64,000 nt of DNA, taken from assembly GCA_963920635.1 (NCBI GenBank), contig OY987305.1, positions 1,684,001 to 1,748,000 of the forward strand. The letters run 5' to 3'. The notes beneath the pieces are model-generated. The model ran no database searches. It was not told the origin of the DNA and worked only from the letters and a program-made list of their open reading frames with translations. The translations under genes were made by a program, and so were the position numbers. Origin of the DNA: Pseudeuparius sepicola. Taxonomy: Eukaryota; Arthropoda; Insecta; Coleoptera; Anthribidae. Numbering within the stretch: the stretch's first letter is position 1; the number at the start of each line of letters is the position of its first letter. Shown in pieces: positions 1 through 12,400 of the stretch.

Positions 1-344
1 ATTAATTGCATTTAAATGGCCATTTGCATTCCTTTTAACGTATAATACTTTCCTGTCTTTACAATTCCATTAAGTTACATTACTGTCGAGTAAGATCAGT
101 TCAGTCTAATGTAATGTCATCTAATAAAGAAAGACTATATTATGCCGATTAGAGTGGTGATCAAAGAAAACATATTATTTCTAGAATAATTACTTTCTGT
201 AATTTAGCGTTTTTATTGTCTTAGTGTAATAAATTTAAAACAGGTAGAACTATGAGCCAAATAAAGGCTTAATATGCAAGGAATGTCACTATTTGACTTC
301 TAAAACATACAGAAAGTGTTTCTGTCATTACTCCTTGACATGTA

Positions 345-632
345 AACTGTCATTCTTGTCAAAACAACTGCTCTTTATTAGATCGAAGTAACCTCGAATT
401 GTTTTGGCTTTTTGCGCATATTGTAAAAGTATTTAAAAATCAGCTGTCATTCTTGTTGAAACAAATGCTCTATTCATCAAAGTGATCGCAATTCAACTGT
501 TTTGACTTGTCAAACGTCATACCTGTCAAAACTATTTATTTCGTGTGTAAATTGTAAAAGTAGGCAATGAAAAAATGCTCTGTATTAATCAAAGTGACCG
601 TAATTCGATTGTTTCGACTTGTCAAACTCCAA
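345..632. repeat. About three diverged tandem units of about 90-110 bp
   Basis: Recurring order: TGTCATTCTTGT-AAAACA, ATGCTCT-TATT, ATCAAAGTGA-CG-AATTC, TTGTTTTGACTTGTCAAAC. Non-coding. Confidence 0.55.
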
Positions 633-659
633 ATGTGCAAAAATAGGAATGCAAATGGT

Positions 660-865
660 CGTGAAAAATGCCGATGAGGACAAGGGGTGACGGTAGGGGC
701 TCGGGTGCGCGACAGAGCGTGTTGTACTGTGATATGGCGCACGATCAGGTGACTGTGATTGGATGCGTACTTAACCCTCCAGCGGCTGCTAGTTTCCTTC
801 CCGAGTGCCTCGCTACGCTGATTGGGACGCGACACGGACAGTGCTGTTCGCGCGATGGCGCAAAA
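660..865. promoter_or_regulatory. CpG-rich, promoter-like block
   Basis: A GC-rich island in AT-rich DNA with several CG dinucleotides and two minus-strand CCAAT boxes (ATTGG at about 758 and 821). No convincing coding frame starts from it. It may be the 5' end of a gene outside the window or of a non-coding transcript. Confidence 0.3.
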
Positions 866-869
866 AAAT

Positions 870-2895
870 GTTATTAACCGTTTTGGTCCGGTTAGACTAG
901 TTTTTAAGTAGATTCCATAGTCGTTTTTCCGTACACGTATCCGACTGATATACTTCGGGAGATATATGTTTTAGATTGTTTTAAGCTGTCGGCATTCCCA
1001 CGTTTCTTTTTAGAAATATCCGAGTTTTTAAATATATTTTGTAGTAGGATATTCGATGAAAGAAAGAATTGTGAAACGGTGTACACCGAACTATGATGAT
1101 CTCTGTGGTTATTGAAACATCTTTTAAGAGTCTATATACGTAAGTTTTGAACCTGGGGTATTATGTAGAAGAGAAATTATCGCAATTTAATATTTTTAAA
1201 TATTAGATTATATCAGTCGTTTATGTGGAAAATAGTGATCAGTACCGGAACTGTATTTAAATGTGGAAATCGACTTCACGTCCAGTGATTTGTACGTTAC
1301 TATTTGAATTACGTTTACTATGCATACTTGTATCCTATCTATTTTTTTGTAAATATATAATGAATTGTGCATATAGATTATTATATCGGGTTTATAAAGT
1401 GTTTATATTTAAGCATTCATCGATATTATTAGATCGGGTTAGGTACCTAATTTTTTTTATTGTAAAACAATTTTTACTAATCTTGTAAATGTAGATATGC
1501 CCTTATTTAGTGTGAAAGTATGATTACAAAGAATACTGATTACTCGTAATACATCACTAATATATTTTTATTGCAATTTGTGCTATAGGATTTTCGAAAT
1601 TATTCCCACTATTTAAGGGTGATTAAATTTTTATAATATCGATGTCTCAATTTCAAGTTTAATAAGTAATACAAAATGTTAGATAAAAAGTACAGATTAT
1701 AATGCAGTTCTTAGTTCCAGTTAATTTTATTTTATACATATTTCCATTTTTAAAGTTATATTTTTAGCAGCTTAACATTTCTCCTTTATATTTTTGTTAA
1801 TGTGATCGTGAATTAAAGCTTTTTATATAAAGTGTATTGTTTAGTGATATTTTTTTACTCTATTAAACATGTATTCCAAATTTTTATTTTTGTATTTTCC
1901 CCTTTTATGTTTATCCTTACCCCTGAATTTTGGAAACAACTAGTACCTAACAGGAAAAGGTCAATGAAATACTTTGTACATTAATTGTAGCATTTATGTA
2001 AGTACAGAATAAAAACAAAATATGAATAACGCATTACAATTTTTTTTACAGTCACGTATTTTGCCTAAATAGGTTACTTTGGGACTAAACAAAATAATAA
2101 GGAAACCAACAGTGGTTAAGCCATTTGCACGAAACGGATTCGAAAATTATACAACAAGAAGTTTCAGTGACAAGCTTCTGACAAAGTGACAGCTGAATTG
2201 TAACAGAACAAAACATAAAGCCTAGACTTCCATCCCAAACCTATACAAGGCAATTTGAGCTAATGTCTAAAGTAAAAATGTTGTAAATATCATTACAAAA
2301 CCCATCTCAACTTAGAAACAAAATATTGCTATTTATACAATACCTTTGACAGAGAGAAGATAACGCCTTTTATAATTTACGAATTAAAGCGATACCCATC
2401 GGCTTATCAATATATTACGCTAAAGTGAAATTGTGACTGTACCCTGAGCTACACAAACTCATGACAAATTCGAGTCCCTCTGTCAAGCTCACTATTGTAA
2501 AATAGTAAAATTCCAATATAACGGAAAACTAACAATAAACTAACACTAACAATCACAGATCTTTAAACATGGCTGTGTCCTGCCTGTTTCCAGTTCATCT
2601 GTCTAAGCACCACAAGAAAATATTCATTTTGTTATCTCTTTTAGTTTCAATCATCAATATTTTCAGTTTTAAACTCTTAACAACAATATATTCTCGGCCG
2701 ATGCATTTCATGCTAATCAAAAATAACACTGCCTCTCCTAATATTTGATTACAGCTTATAACAAAATCTTACTGCGACTTTTCACAACTGCCAAATTAGT
2801 TTAACCAAACAAAACCATTCGGTTTATAGAAATACCTATTATAAATAACCAAGTAGTAAGATTCATACCACATACATATTAGGTATGTGGTTCAT
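870..2895. other. AT-rich stretch with no gene seen
   Basis: Short open frames only, none with recognisable motifs or codon bias. An AATAAA at about 2009 could end a transcript from the CpG-rich block, but nothing else supports this. Confidence 0.4.
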
Positions 2896-3067
2896 ACTTT
2901 CATACAGTCGCGAATCGCGAAAATTAACCAATTGTTAATTTGAACTGACAAATGACACGAACTTGACTTCGGCGCATGCGCAAAAGATCAGCTTTTCAAC
3001 TTTTTTTTTAGGTTATCTTACGAAATATATAAGGTATGTGATATTTAGGGGCATATTTAAGTCTCTT

Positions 3068-3704
3068 AAGGTGGGTTTAAACACTTTTATCTAAGAATAA
3101 TAAAAATAGGAATAGTAATAACCAAAAGAGCTATGTATACACTTTGTAATAGTCTTAGGAATAACACGTCAGCTGTTAATAAAAAGGCAATACTGCACGG
3201 TCCGACCGTGCAGTAGCCAATGATGACATTTAGGAGCATGCGCATTTTCATTTTAAGAGTAAGAATCAAGGACATCAAGGTAAAAGCGTCGATGGCCTTA
3301 TTATTATATTCTTATTTCGGCTGTAAGTAGTATAGCAAAGGGGATTCTGGAGCGGAAGTGACGTGACAAGATGGCCGCCAAGGCGAGAAATTTGAAAAGC
3401 GACTCGAAACGTCTAAACGACTTGAACAAACGACTAGACGACTCGGAAAAACGGGTAGACGACTTGAACAAACGACTAAACGACTCGAAAAGCGTTTTGA
3501 AAAACGTCTAAGCGTCTCAAAAAACATCTAAGCGTCTCTAAAAACGACTAGTCGCTTTGAGAGTCTTGTGACATCACTTCCGCTCCAGAATCCCCTTTGC
3601 TATACTACTGCTGTATAAACACTTCCAATCGAAATTTAGGATTTAACTCTTATTCTTATTACTATTCTTATTCTTAAATAAACGTGTATAAACCCACCTT
3701 TTAA
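3068..3704. mobile_element. Fold-back element (AAGGTGGGTTTA ends), interrupted by a nested element
   Basis: The left end AAGGTGGGTTTAAACAC..TTTATCTAAGAATAA pairs with the right end TTATTCTTAAATAAACGTGT..AAACCCACCTT. The nested element at 3326-3609 sits inside. Non-coding. Confidence 0.7.
3326..3609. mobile_element. Nested MITE with 6-bp target duplication
   Basis: Inverted ends AGTAGTATAGCAAAGGGGAT...GGAGCGGAAGTGA, about 40 bp each. The direct repeat GCTGTA flanks both sides (3320-3325 and 3610-3615). The centre (3400-3555) is a short-period repeat of CGACT(T/C)GAA..AAACGACTA-like words. Confidence 0.8.
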
Positions 3705-5679
3705 TATCCTAAAAAAAATCGCGGGTATACTAAAATCTTTTTAACTGTACACTAAAGCGTTGAATGAAGAAATACTCAACGACTAAACTCTATCCAAGTT
3801 ACAGCGGCAGTAGATATAAACATAGTCACATGACCGCATTGCGATCGATTACCAGGGTCGGACTAATATGAGATTCCAAGTGGCTTGTAATTCTGAACTA
3901 ATTCTTTTAGAAATTCTAAAAATTGCGTTTTTACCTTTCGTAGATCTTTATAAATTTCTTTAAATTAAGTAGCAAAATAAATTTACTTGAGATTTTACGA
4001 CGGCCAGACCAATAAGAGAATAGGTCACGTGGTGGCCAATGTTTTGATAAACTGCCTCTTTAACTTGGATATAGTATAGATTGTGACAGGCCCCTAAAAT
4101 TCCATACCTAAGCGGAGGCCATATTGATATTATTAAGAGATGAGGGGATTAAAAAAATTGCAGGGTACCTTTAAAAATATGGCGACAATACCCAAAATAC
4201 CCATAATAACCTTGATTAAAATTATTCTTTGAAGCACAGAAAAAAAGCTATGGTGGGTTTGTTCCAATAGCAGTTCTGATCTAATTGGTTGAAAACAGTT
4301 CTGGAGTTACTTTTCTGCATTCTGATTCGCTAGAACGGGTTCAGCACTATTGTTGGAACAGAGCCCATAGTTTCTGTTTGAAGTTAGGTTAGAACCACAG
4401 AATATCAAGGTTAAGGTTAGGCCTCTGTCACAAGTTCTGACATTTCTGCCAGACATGCTAAATACGCCCCTGCACCGACGCGCCCAAAACAATGTTGCAA
4501 ACCTTGGATTACCAAATGAAGGAATGTCATTTCTGGTGTACAGTTAAAGAGAGATTTTAGTATATATGAAATAAGTGCAGCTTTTGGGATTTTACTGTGC
4601 GAATATTCGCTGTTGTATGAACCAAAAATGCCCTAAACATAATATTATAAACAAACAGCCACAAACATAATCAAAAAATAATAGTTATCGCGCATGCGCT
4701 GAACTATTTTCGAAAATCGCCAAAACTTGAACCAAAATCAATTTTTCCACCTCCTAAATTTCAAATTTTGAGAATTAGCTAGAAATTGAAAATTTCTTAC
4801 CCAAAAATACCTATTGGTCTCGTACACGTCTGACAGACCCTCGAGTAAAACAAACCCATTTTTGTTGAATTAAGTGACAAACCTCTATTATTTGCTTAAT
4901 TTCTCGGGAAAATCTTTAAGATTGACTAACAGTTTGTTATGTGTAAGTAGTTTCAAGTGCTTTGAGTGGACTAGTGTGCTAAATATACTACCGCAATATG
5001 GGTGTTTTAACTTAAGACAACAAAGCGATTGCAATAGCTTGCAAGCAGATTGATGCTTGCGCTCTTTGAACGGTTTCGCTAGATTTCAGCGGATTGCAAA
5101 ATTAGCGAGCGTAAAAATTTTGCGCTTGGTCGCTCGCGATTGGTATAAGCGGTTTATTCTAACCTTACTTTGTTCTGTCAGTTCCCTTTATTGGCTCTAT
5201 ATGTTATTTTGTTGTGGTGAAAGCAATTGTAAAATTTCGATTTCGTGATTTACTTTTTTGAGGCTGAGTTTGAGCTTATATTATTTTTATAACTCAACAT
5301 TCCGGGTGCCAGCTTTACTGTCATAAAATTAGCCGTTTAACGAAATGCTAGCGCTAGCAAACGAAATTAGAAAGCGCTTCAATCAAAGTGTTTGGTATGA
5401 TTGGGAGTCTTAAACGCAACCAATGGATCAATGTGCAGACTAACCTCAAAAAAGCATTTTTACTGGTTTTCGTCATTGGAAACAACAATTACACTCCAAA
5501 CTTAATTATACATAGTCCTAACTAACAAATTTCCCAATGAATTAAAGAAATAACCACTTAATTACACAAAAAAGGTTTTGTTTCTTCCAGGGTTTATCAA
5601 CTGTGCAGGAGACCAATTTTCAGTTCAAATTAACCAATCAGAATAATTTCCGCGATTCACGACTGTATGAGGTGTCAAA

Positions 5680-6900
5680 ATAATTAAATCCCCTAATGGA
5701 AGTTACTATAATTCTGTAAGAATTTTTTGGGGACTCATAAATTCTAAAAATACCTAAAAGATTGTTAATTATCTTAGCCCAAGGATAATTTTGCAATTTA
5801 AAGTTCAAATTAGTATGTATACACTATTTGAATTTCGGTGACAAATATTAAAATTGGATTATAATGAATCTCATGGTAGCAAAATGTCTAATAAATTAAT
5901 TATGGGAGTAGAAAAATATTTGTGACTCGCAAAACAAATTCTCAATTTTATACTACAAATTGGGGACTTGATTTTCTCAAGAGTTTTTCATCAGCACCAA
6001 TAATAATTGGTTAATTTGAACAACTGTTTTTTTGTCACTCTAGAAATAAAACACTGAAAATCCCTGAAAGTAACAATCTAGAGAAATATACTGGCACATT
6101 TTAAAACGAGATCAACAATACGAAATATGACAGAAATCTTTGTGCGTGTTTCTATTGGCAGAAAAATACTTTTAATAAGGTTCTCTCTCGCTACCTATTA
6201 AATTGTATTTTTCGATCGCGCAGCTCAAAAATATTAAGAGATATTTTTGCGACATAGCACTATTACCAATATCAGAAGTAGAAAAAGGCACAGTAATCGG
6301 ATAATCCCCAAAAAAATTCGAAAACTAGGAGGAGCAAGAAAAGTTTCAACAACACACAATAAAACCATTGCAGAATATATTTTTAAAACTGAAAACATCA
6401 CTATACTTCGTTTAGTTTCATATCACACACACAACTTTCTAAGGTAACTGACAAATGAAGACTAGTACAAAAATGAGGTAAGTAACGATATTTTAGAACG
6501 CAAATTTAGGGAGGTAACCAAACATACCTCGACACAACACTTATTCTTTGGTGTTAGAAAACCGAAAAGGTCCGTGCTCATCCCATTTTTGCACCAAAAC
6601 TATACTCTAGTTTTGAAAGCTTTTTATACTCTACTTCCAATTTCCTTCACAATACATTCTCCGCCAATATACGTTTGCTTAATATCATTCCATACGGACA
6701 GTTCCAACTTATTCTAACAGTTAAGACAGATTTGAGAAATTTCCAGGTTCAAACAAACCGTGTAATATACTGACAGATATATTCTTGCATTGTGACAATT
6801 CCAGATATTTTTACCTTCAAAATTTGACCGACAACTACCATAATGTCACAACAGAAAATTTCAGAGACACCATTTAACACTTAACACCACAGCGTAACAC
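5680..6900. other. AT-rich intergenic, no gene seen
   Basis: Only short frames without motifs; no RNA gene or clear repeat boundary. Confidence 0.35.
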
Positions 6901-6903
6901 ATG

Positions 6904-7499
6904 TACAGGGTGTTCCCATATTTAGTGTCCTTCCTGTACCCTTTATTATTTGAGAGAAAAATGTTTGAAATGAAACTCTATATACTTGTTTTTTTTTATA
7001 TCTTTGAAATATTGCATTTTCAAATTGTATACTAAATTTATTTAACTTGATGGATTTAGTGATAAAGACAACAGCTGATCAACAAAAAAATGTTCTTTTT
7101 AACCAAAGGTTATTTTGACATACTAAAATGCTAATTGAAATTTTACCCAAATTCCGAAAATATTAGAGCAAAATCTCAAAATTTTAATTTTATATTCCAA
7201 CATTTTAGCAGCTATGACGAGTACTATAAATGTATTATAAATATTATAATAATATATAATATATATATAATATATATAAGGATGTAAGATTAGCGAGTGT
7301 AAATGTAACAATTACAAGAAATTATATTATATTATAATAAGTATTATAAATGCAAATATTTATAAAAAAAACTAATTTTATATTTTTTTCCAACTTTTGT
7401 TTTATCTGGTGACAGATTCTGGCAGTTCAGATATTAATTTTTTTCCCAATAAAATAATAAGGGCTGTATGGGGGCAGTATATAAACCGAACACCCTGTA
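6904..7499. mobile_element. TACAGGGTGTTC-ended element
   Basis: TACAGGGTGTTC at the left and GAACACCCTGTA at the right, with short inverted ends and an AT-rich interior containing TATATAAT microsatellite-like runs. No coding remnant. TA at both ends fits Tc1/mariner-type insertion. Confidence 0.6.
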
Positions 7500-7752
7500 C
7501 TCTTACATTTTCAAGAAAAATTATAAATGTGGACTTTGAAGATAATACTCCGAAAATATAAAACTAGACGACACTTCTCGTCTTGCATTGCGACATAGAT
7601 TTGAAAGAACTTCAAATATTATCCTCACTATTGCAAAACTGTTTTGTTTTAGTTTTCATACCGAAAGCAATGAGTAAAGTATGTCCATTTTAGCAGCAAA
7701 TTTTGTTTTTGTTAAGTGTAAAATTCGCAACATGTTAGTTACAGCCAACAAA

Positions 7753-8587
7753 TACAGTGTGTTCCCGGATGGTTTAGACGACCCTTGTAAATGACAAAAA
7801 AAAATTCGAGTTCAGATTTGACCTTGGTTTGAAACTTTGTGACATAATTTTATTTTCAAAATATTACGTATGCCTTGGAAATTTTGAAAAAACTATTTTT
7901 TCGCACCAGTAAATGCCCTTTTTGTAGATTTTACGACAAAATGTTATTAAGGAAACTTGTTTGGCATGAAAAACTGAAAAGGAAGGTTTGCAAAATTTCA
8001 AAAGTCTAGGCCTACTTTGATTTTTTACTTTTTTTCCACTTTTTTTACAAGTTTCCTTTTTGTAGCTTTCACATCAGAATGTTATTAAGCGAACTTGTTG
8101 ACAATGAAAAACGGGGTAGGTTCGCAAAAGATCAAAAGCCTAGGCCTAACTTTGATTTTTTCTGCTGAAAAACTTAAAAACGTATAAAAATCGAAGTAGG
8201 CTTAGGCTTTTGAAATTGCTCACACCTACGCAGTTTCTCATCACGAACAAGTTTCCTTAATAACATTTTGAAGTGAAAGCTACAGAAACAGCACTTTTCT
8301 AAAAAAAAGTTGAAAAAAGGTCAAAAATTAAAGTAGGCGTAGACTTTTGAAATGTGGCAAACCTACTCAGCTTTTCATTTTCAACAAGTTTTCTTTATAT
8401 TATTTTGTCACAAAACCTACAAAAAGGAAAAATTAGTTTTGTCAAAATATCCAAGGCGTACATAATTTTTCGAAAGTAAAATTATGTCACGAACTAAGCA
8501 GGGCTGAACCATAAAAATGTCAAATTTGAACTCGAAAATTTTTTGTCATTGACAAGAGTCGTGCAAACAATATGGGGACACGCTGTA
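7753..8587. mobile_element. Fold-back element, long arms
   Basis: The left arm TACAGTGTGTTCCCGGATGG...ACCCTTGTAAATGACAAAA mirrors the right arm ...TTGTCATTGACAAGAGTCGT...GGGGACACGCTGTA. Further pairs continue inward (AAAGTCTAGGCCTACTTTGA with its mirror), so most of the 835 bp folds on itself. Non-coding. Confidence 0.8.
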
Positions 8588-9070
8588 ATCTTCGATTTTT
8601 CTTGCAACATACCTATGGCTATTCACTTTTGGCCAGAGAAAAAATTATTCTGCATTTTTGTTTGTTTTAAAGCAATTTGATGCTGCGTGTATGCTCTACT
8701 GGGGCAGTGGAGTACACAAAAATAGCATAACCCAATTTTTTTACTAACTTTTCAGTAAAATAGAGAAGGACAATGTTCGTCAAAGATTACATTTTTGTAG
8801 TAGGCTAGAACCATCTTTGTTTTGCTTTGATGGGCAATTATTTAATTCATTTGTCTAACAGATGGCGCCACACAACTGTAAATTTTGGCAATCCTTCGAT
8901 AATCTTGTACTCAATGATTCCATTAATTTTGAAGCAGAAAAAAGTTCGTATATGTTTAAAAATAAAAACCATAGGTACGTCGCAACGTTGACAGAGAAAC
9001 TTTGCAAGGGCGTTTCAGATGAAGTGGCAGATCGCACCAATTTGAGAATAAGGTAACACAGATCAAACTT

Positions 9071-9076
9071 TTTATT
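9071..9076 (-). terminator. Poly(A) signal of canonical makorin transcript
   Basis: AATAAA on the minus strand (TTTATT on plus), about 195 nt after the exon-7 stop, giving a short 3' UTR. Confidence 0.6.
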
Positions 9077-9270
9077 CGATCTTGTTACTTAATTCGAATC
9101 TCGAAATCTGCCAAAGAACACAACGGACGTCGGTAGGGGGAACGAAACACCGGAAAAAGGAAGGATGGTAAATCGTGGAGTCAAATCGACGACGGAAAGG
9201 CATGAAAATATTCAATGTACCAGGGCAAGTCCGAGCGGAGCCGAATACCGTCCCAGGTGGCCATCCGCGA

Positions 9271-9414
9271 CTAATCGACGAACAGGTCGTACTGCTCGTA
9301 ATCCGACCAATCCGATTCGTCCGAGTCGGCCAGAAACGAGACGAGGTCCTCCAGGTCGTCGGCCAGCGACTGCCAAGGGAAGTCCCGCTCGTCCAGGAAG
9401 TCCCAGAGCATCAA
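9271..9414 (-). CDS. Mkrn1: Makorin exon 7, canonical terminal exon
   Basis: The acceptor ATGCTTTCCAG precedes 9414, phase 0 as required by exon 6. It encodes 47 residues, starting [12 protein letters not shown] and ending YDLFVD, then TAG at 9273-9271. The W-[DE]-x-[IL]-x-ER start and the Asp/Glu/Trp-rich end resemble the C-termini of known makorins, so I take this as the ancestral terminal exon. It lies about 10.5 kb from exon 6. Confidence 0.85.
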   Translation of the reverse strand: MMLWDFLDERDFPWQSLADDLEDLVSFLADSDESDWSDYEQYDLFVD

Positions 9415-12400
9415 CTGGAAAGCATACACTGTCAAAAACGCAACCGCCACATGGGGAGATTTAGGGACAACTCTGTTGTCGGATTATTGCCTTATATTGT
9501 AGAACCACAATATATCTCATACTTTAATCGATTTCTTATATTGCCTTATATTGTAGTTCTATTCTATTCTATTCATTAATCGATTTCTTAGACATTTACA
9601 ATCTTATTATACAGGGTGAGTTTTTTTCGATGCCCACTATGGGGACTTCGAAAACTAGCAGGACTAGAACAAAGGTTCAATGGGGAAAGAATTGCGGTTT
9701 TGAATGCTCAATCAAATGCCCCTTTTGGATTTTTAAAAAAGTTCATGGCTCACTAGATATTTTGAAAAGGGGGATTTTTGCTATTTCATCAGATCTCTGT
9801 AGCTCCGTTATTTCTGATTATACAGAAAAACTGTGGACACAAAAATTGTAGATAATTTTGGGTTTAATAAGATAATCTAATCCAATTTTTTATGTTGTTT
9901 GTGCCTTTTGAGATATAACATAAACTTGTGTTTTTTTAAATGTAAATCATAGTTGGCTGTGGCCTTATCAAATCGGCCATTTTTGAGCTTTCCAAAGATA
10001 TAATACTCTGCATAGTTATTATAAAAAATAAAATAGCTATGGCTAATTTTCTGATTTTTTTAAATTTTCAGCCATGGAATATTTTCATAATTACATTCTA
10101 TTTTGTTATAAGACATACTTCAAACTTTCAAATATTTTATTTTTAGCTGGTAACAAAATGTAACAAAATAAAACAAAAATTATCATGATGGGGCTCCACC
10201 ACATAATTATTTTGCCCGTAAGAAATTACCTAGATCAGCTCTATCCAAATAGTTGGATAGGGAGAAATAGACCTATTTCCTGGAATCCCCGATCCCCCGA
10301 TTTGTCTGTTTTGGATTTATTTTTGTGGGGAACAGTACAAAATAAAGTATGAGACAATTGGAGAATTAAGAGCAGCTGTTTTAGAAGCAATTGCCAGTAT
10401 TGACAGGCGCTCTCTAAGAAAGGCAACAAATTCAGCTTTAAAAAGATGCAATATTTGCATAAATAATAATAATGGTGGACTGTTTGAACACCTTTTTTAT
10501 TTTAAGAGGTGATCTTTTAAAATAATAATAATTTGAATTTGAGTTTTTTATTTGTAATTTTTGTTTTATTTTGTTACACTTTGTTACCAGCTAAAAACAA
10601 TATATTAGAAAGTTTGAAGTATGTCTAATTATAAAATAGAACGTAATTATGAAAATATTCCATGGCTGACTATGTAAAAATTAAAAAAAAATCAGAAAAT
10701 TAGTAATAGCTCTTTTATTTCTTATAATAACTATGCCGAGTATTATATCTTTGGAAAGCTCAATAATTGGCCGATTTGAAAAGGCCACAGCCAACTATGA
10801 TTTACATTTAAAAATTCACAAGTTTATGTCATATCTCAAAAATCACAAACAACATAAAATATTGGATTATATTATCTTATTAAGCCCAAAATTATCTACA
10901 ATTTTTGTCTTTACAGCTTTTCTGTATAATCAGAAATAACGGAGCTACAGAGATCTGATGAAATAGCAAAAAATCACTCTCTTCAAAATATCTAGTGAGC
11001 CATGAACTTTTTTAAAAATCCAAAAGGGGCATTAGATTGAGCATTCAAAATTGCAATTCTTTTCCCATTTAACCTTTGTTTTGCTCTGCTAGTTTCCGAG
11101 ATCACCATAGTGGGCATCGAAAAAAACTCAGCCTGTATATCATTTATTGTCTTCTAATAGAATTGAGATCTATTACCTCTACAGGATTTTCACTACGGTA
11201 CACGTTTATAACTAATAAATTTTCAGGGATAATAAACAAGTGGTGTGCCTATTATCGATAATAACTTTCATTAATTTTACAAATTATAATCCCAAATATG
11301 AAAATACCGCTGAGCAGCGGGAACGATATATTTTCTTAGCATTGGGATTATAATGAGTAAATAAATTAAAGAAAAGTATTATCTGAGTATTAGACATACC
11401 ACGAGTTGTATTTAGGAAGAGAATTTAACAACTGCAAATAATTTAATTATTCAGTGTTTAAACGTAATTTGACAACCAAATTTATTAAATAAATTAACTA
11501 CAAAAATTATATATATTTTGACTTTTCGAAAATGTGATTTAAAAAAAAGTAGCCACGACCAGGATTTGAACCCGGGACCTCTCACACATAAAACGAGAAT
11601 CATGCCACTATACCAAAAAAACTCTTACGCCTGGCGTAAACAAGAGCACGTGCGTTGAGATATTCGCCAGAGCCGCACTCAGTCACGACCTTTATTTAAT
11701 TTTAGTTTTACAATTGTTTACATCAAAATGTTTCGGAAAAAAATATTGGCTTAATTAAAATGGTTCAAAACATCGATAAAATTATTTGTGGCAGTCTAAA
11801 TAGTTGAAAACAACAAGATAAAATCGCGTAAATACACTTTTGTGATGGAGTATGTCCCTGTTTTTATTTACGCCAGGCATCATAATTGCTTGATTTTAGT
11901 ATAGACCATTGTGCTTCCATATAAAATTTACTTAAGTAGTCGCATTTAAATTTAATTACCATTCTTAAAAGTTGAAGTATATTTGATTGCTGTCATTTAC
12001 GATGAGCCTTCAGTTTTGAATATATTCATTATGTTAATAGATATTTAACAATCAACGTGTTAGCTGAAATTGTATCTTCTAGTCCTATATCAAATTTGGT
12101 ACTGTGAATAAGTTATTCGGTTACCTATCTGTTTTAGCTACTAAATAAGTAGGAAAATTTTCAAGAAATTTTTGGAAATGTTAAGCTCGATTTATAAACT
12201 TTGACATTTGACGTTGCCGTCAAACCGAAAGTTGGACATCAAAGATTTGCTATTAGTATTTATAAACTTAAATTCCATTCCGTTTGACATTCCGTCGGGG
12301 ATAACCAACATTTATCTTTTTCCATTTGCCGTTGCATCTCCGGCCAATGAAGTGCCTTTTTAAAGGTCACGTGGTAGGTCACATGGTTTCTCAGTTTATT

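Larger units (their letters stand above)
2900..5672. repeat. Inverted pair of about 50-bp repeats 2.7 kb apart
   Basis: CATACAGTCGCGAATCGCG...TTAATTTGAACTGA at 2901-2949 recurs inverted at 5621-5669 (CAGTTCAAATTAA...CGCGATTCACGACTGTATG). They may be ends of one old element, or two separate copies; a third partial copy (TTGGTTAATTTGAACAACTG) lies near 6007. The interior contains the nested fold-backs at 3.1-3.7 kb and otherwise no gene. Confidence 0.4.

Noticed and set aside
668..877. 69-residue plus frame in the CpG-rich block
   Set aside because: GC-rich DNA readily gives open frames; no domain and no downstream exon. Kept only as a promoter-like region.
8862..9056. 64-residue plus frame bounded by CTAACAG and AAGGTAACA
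   Set aside because: Splice-like borders but no partner exon in phase and no recognisable motif; it overlaps the likely makorin 3' end.
9165..9579. Two overlapping plus frames of 99 and 134 residues
   Set aside because: Antisense shadow of makorin exon 7, whose splice phase, stop and family motif are better supported.
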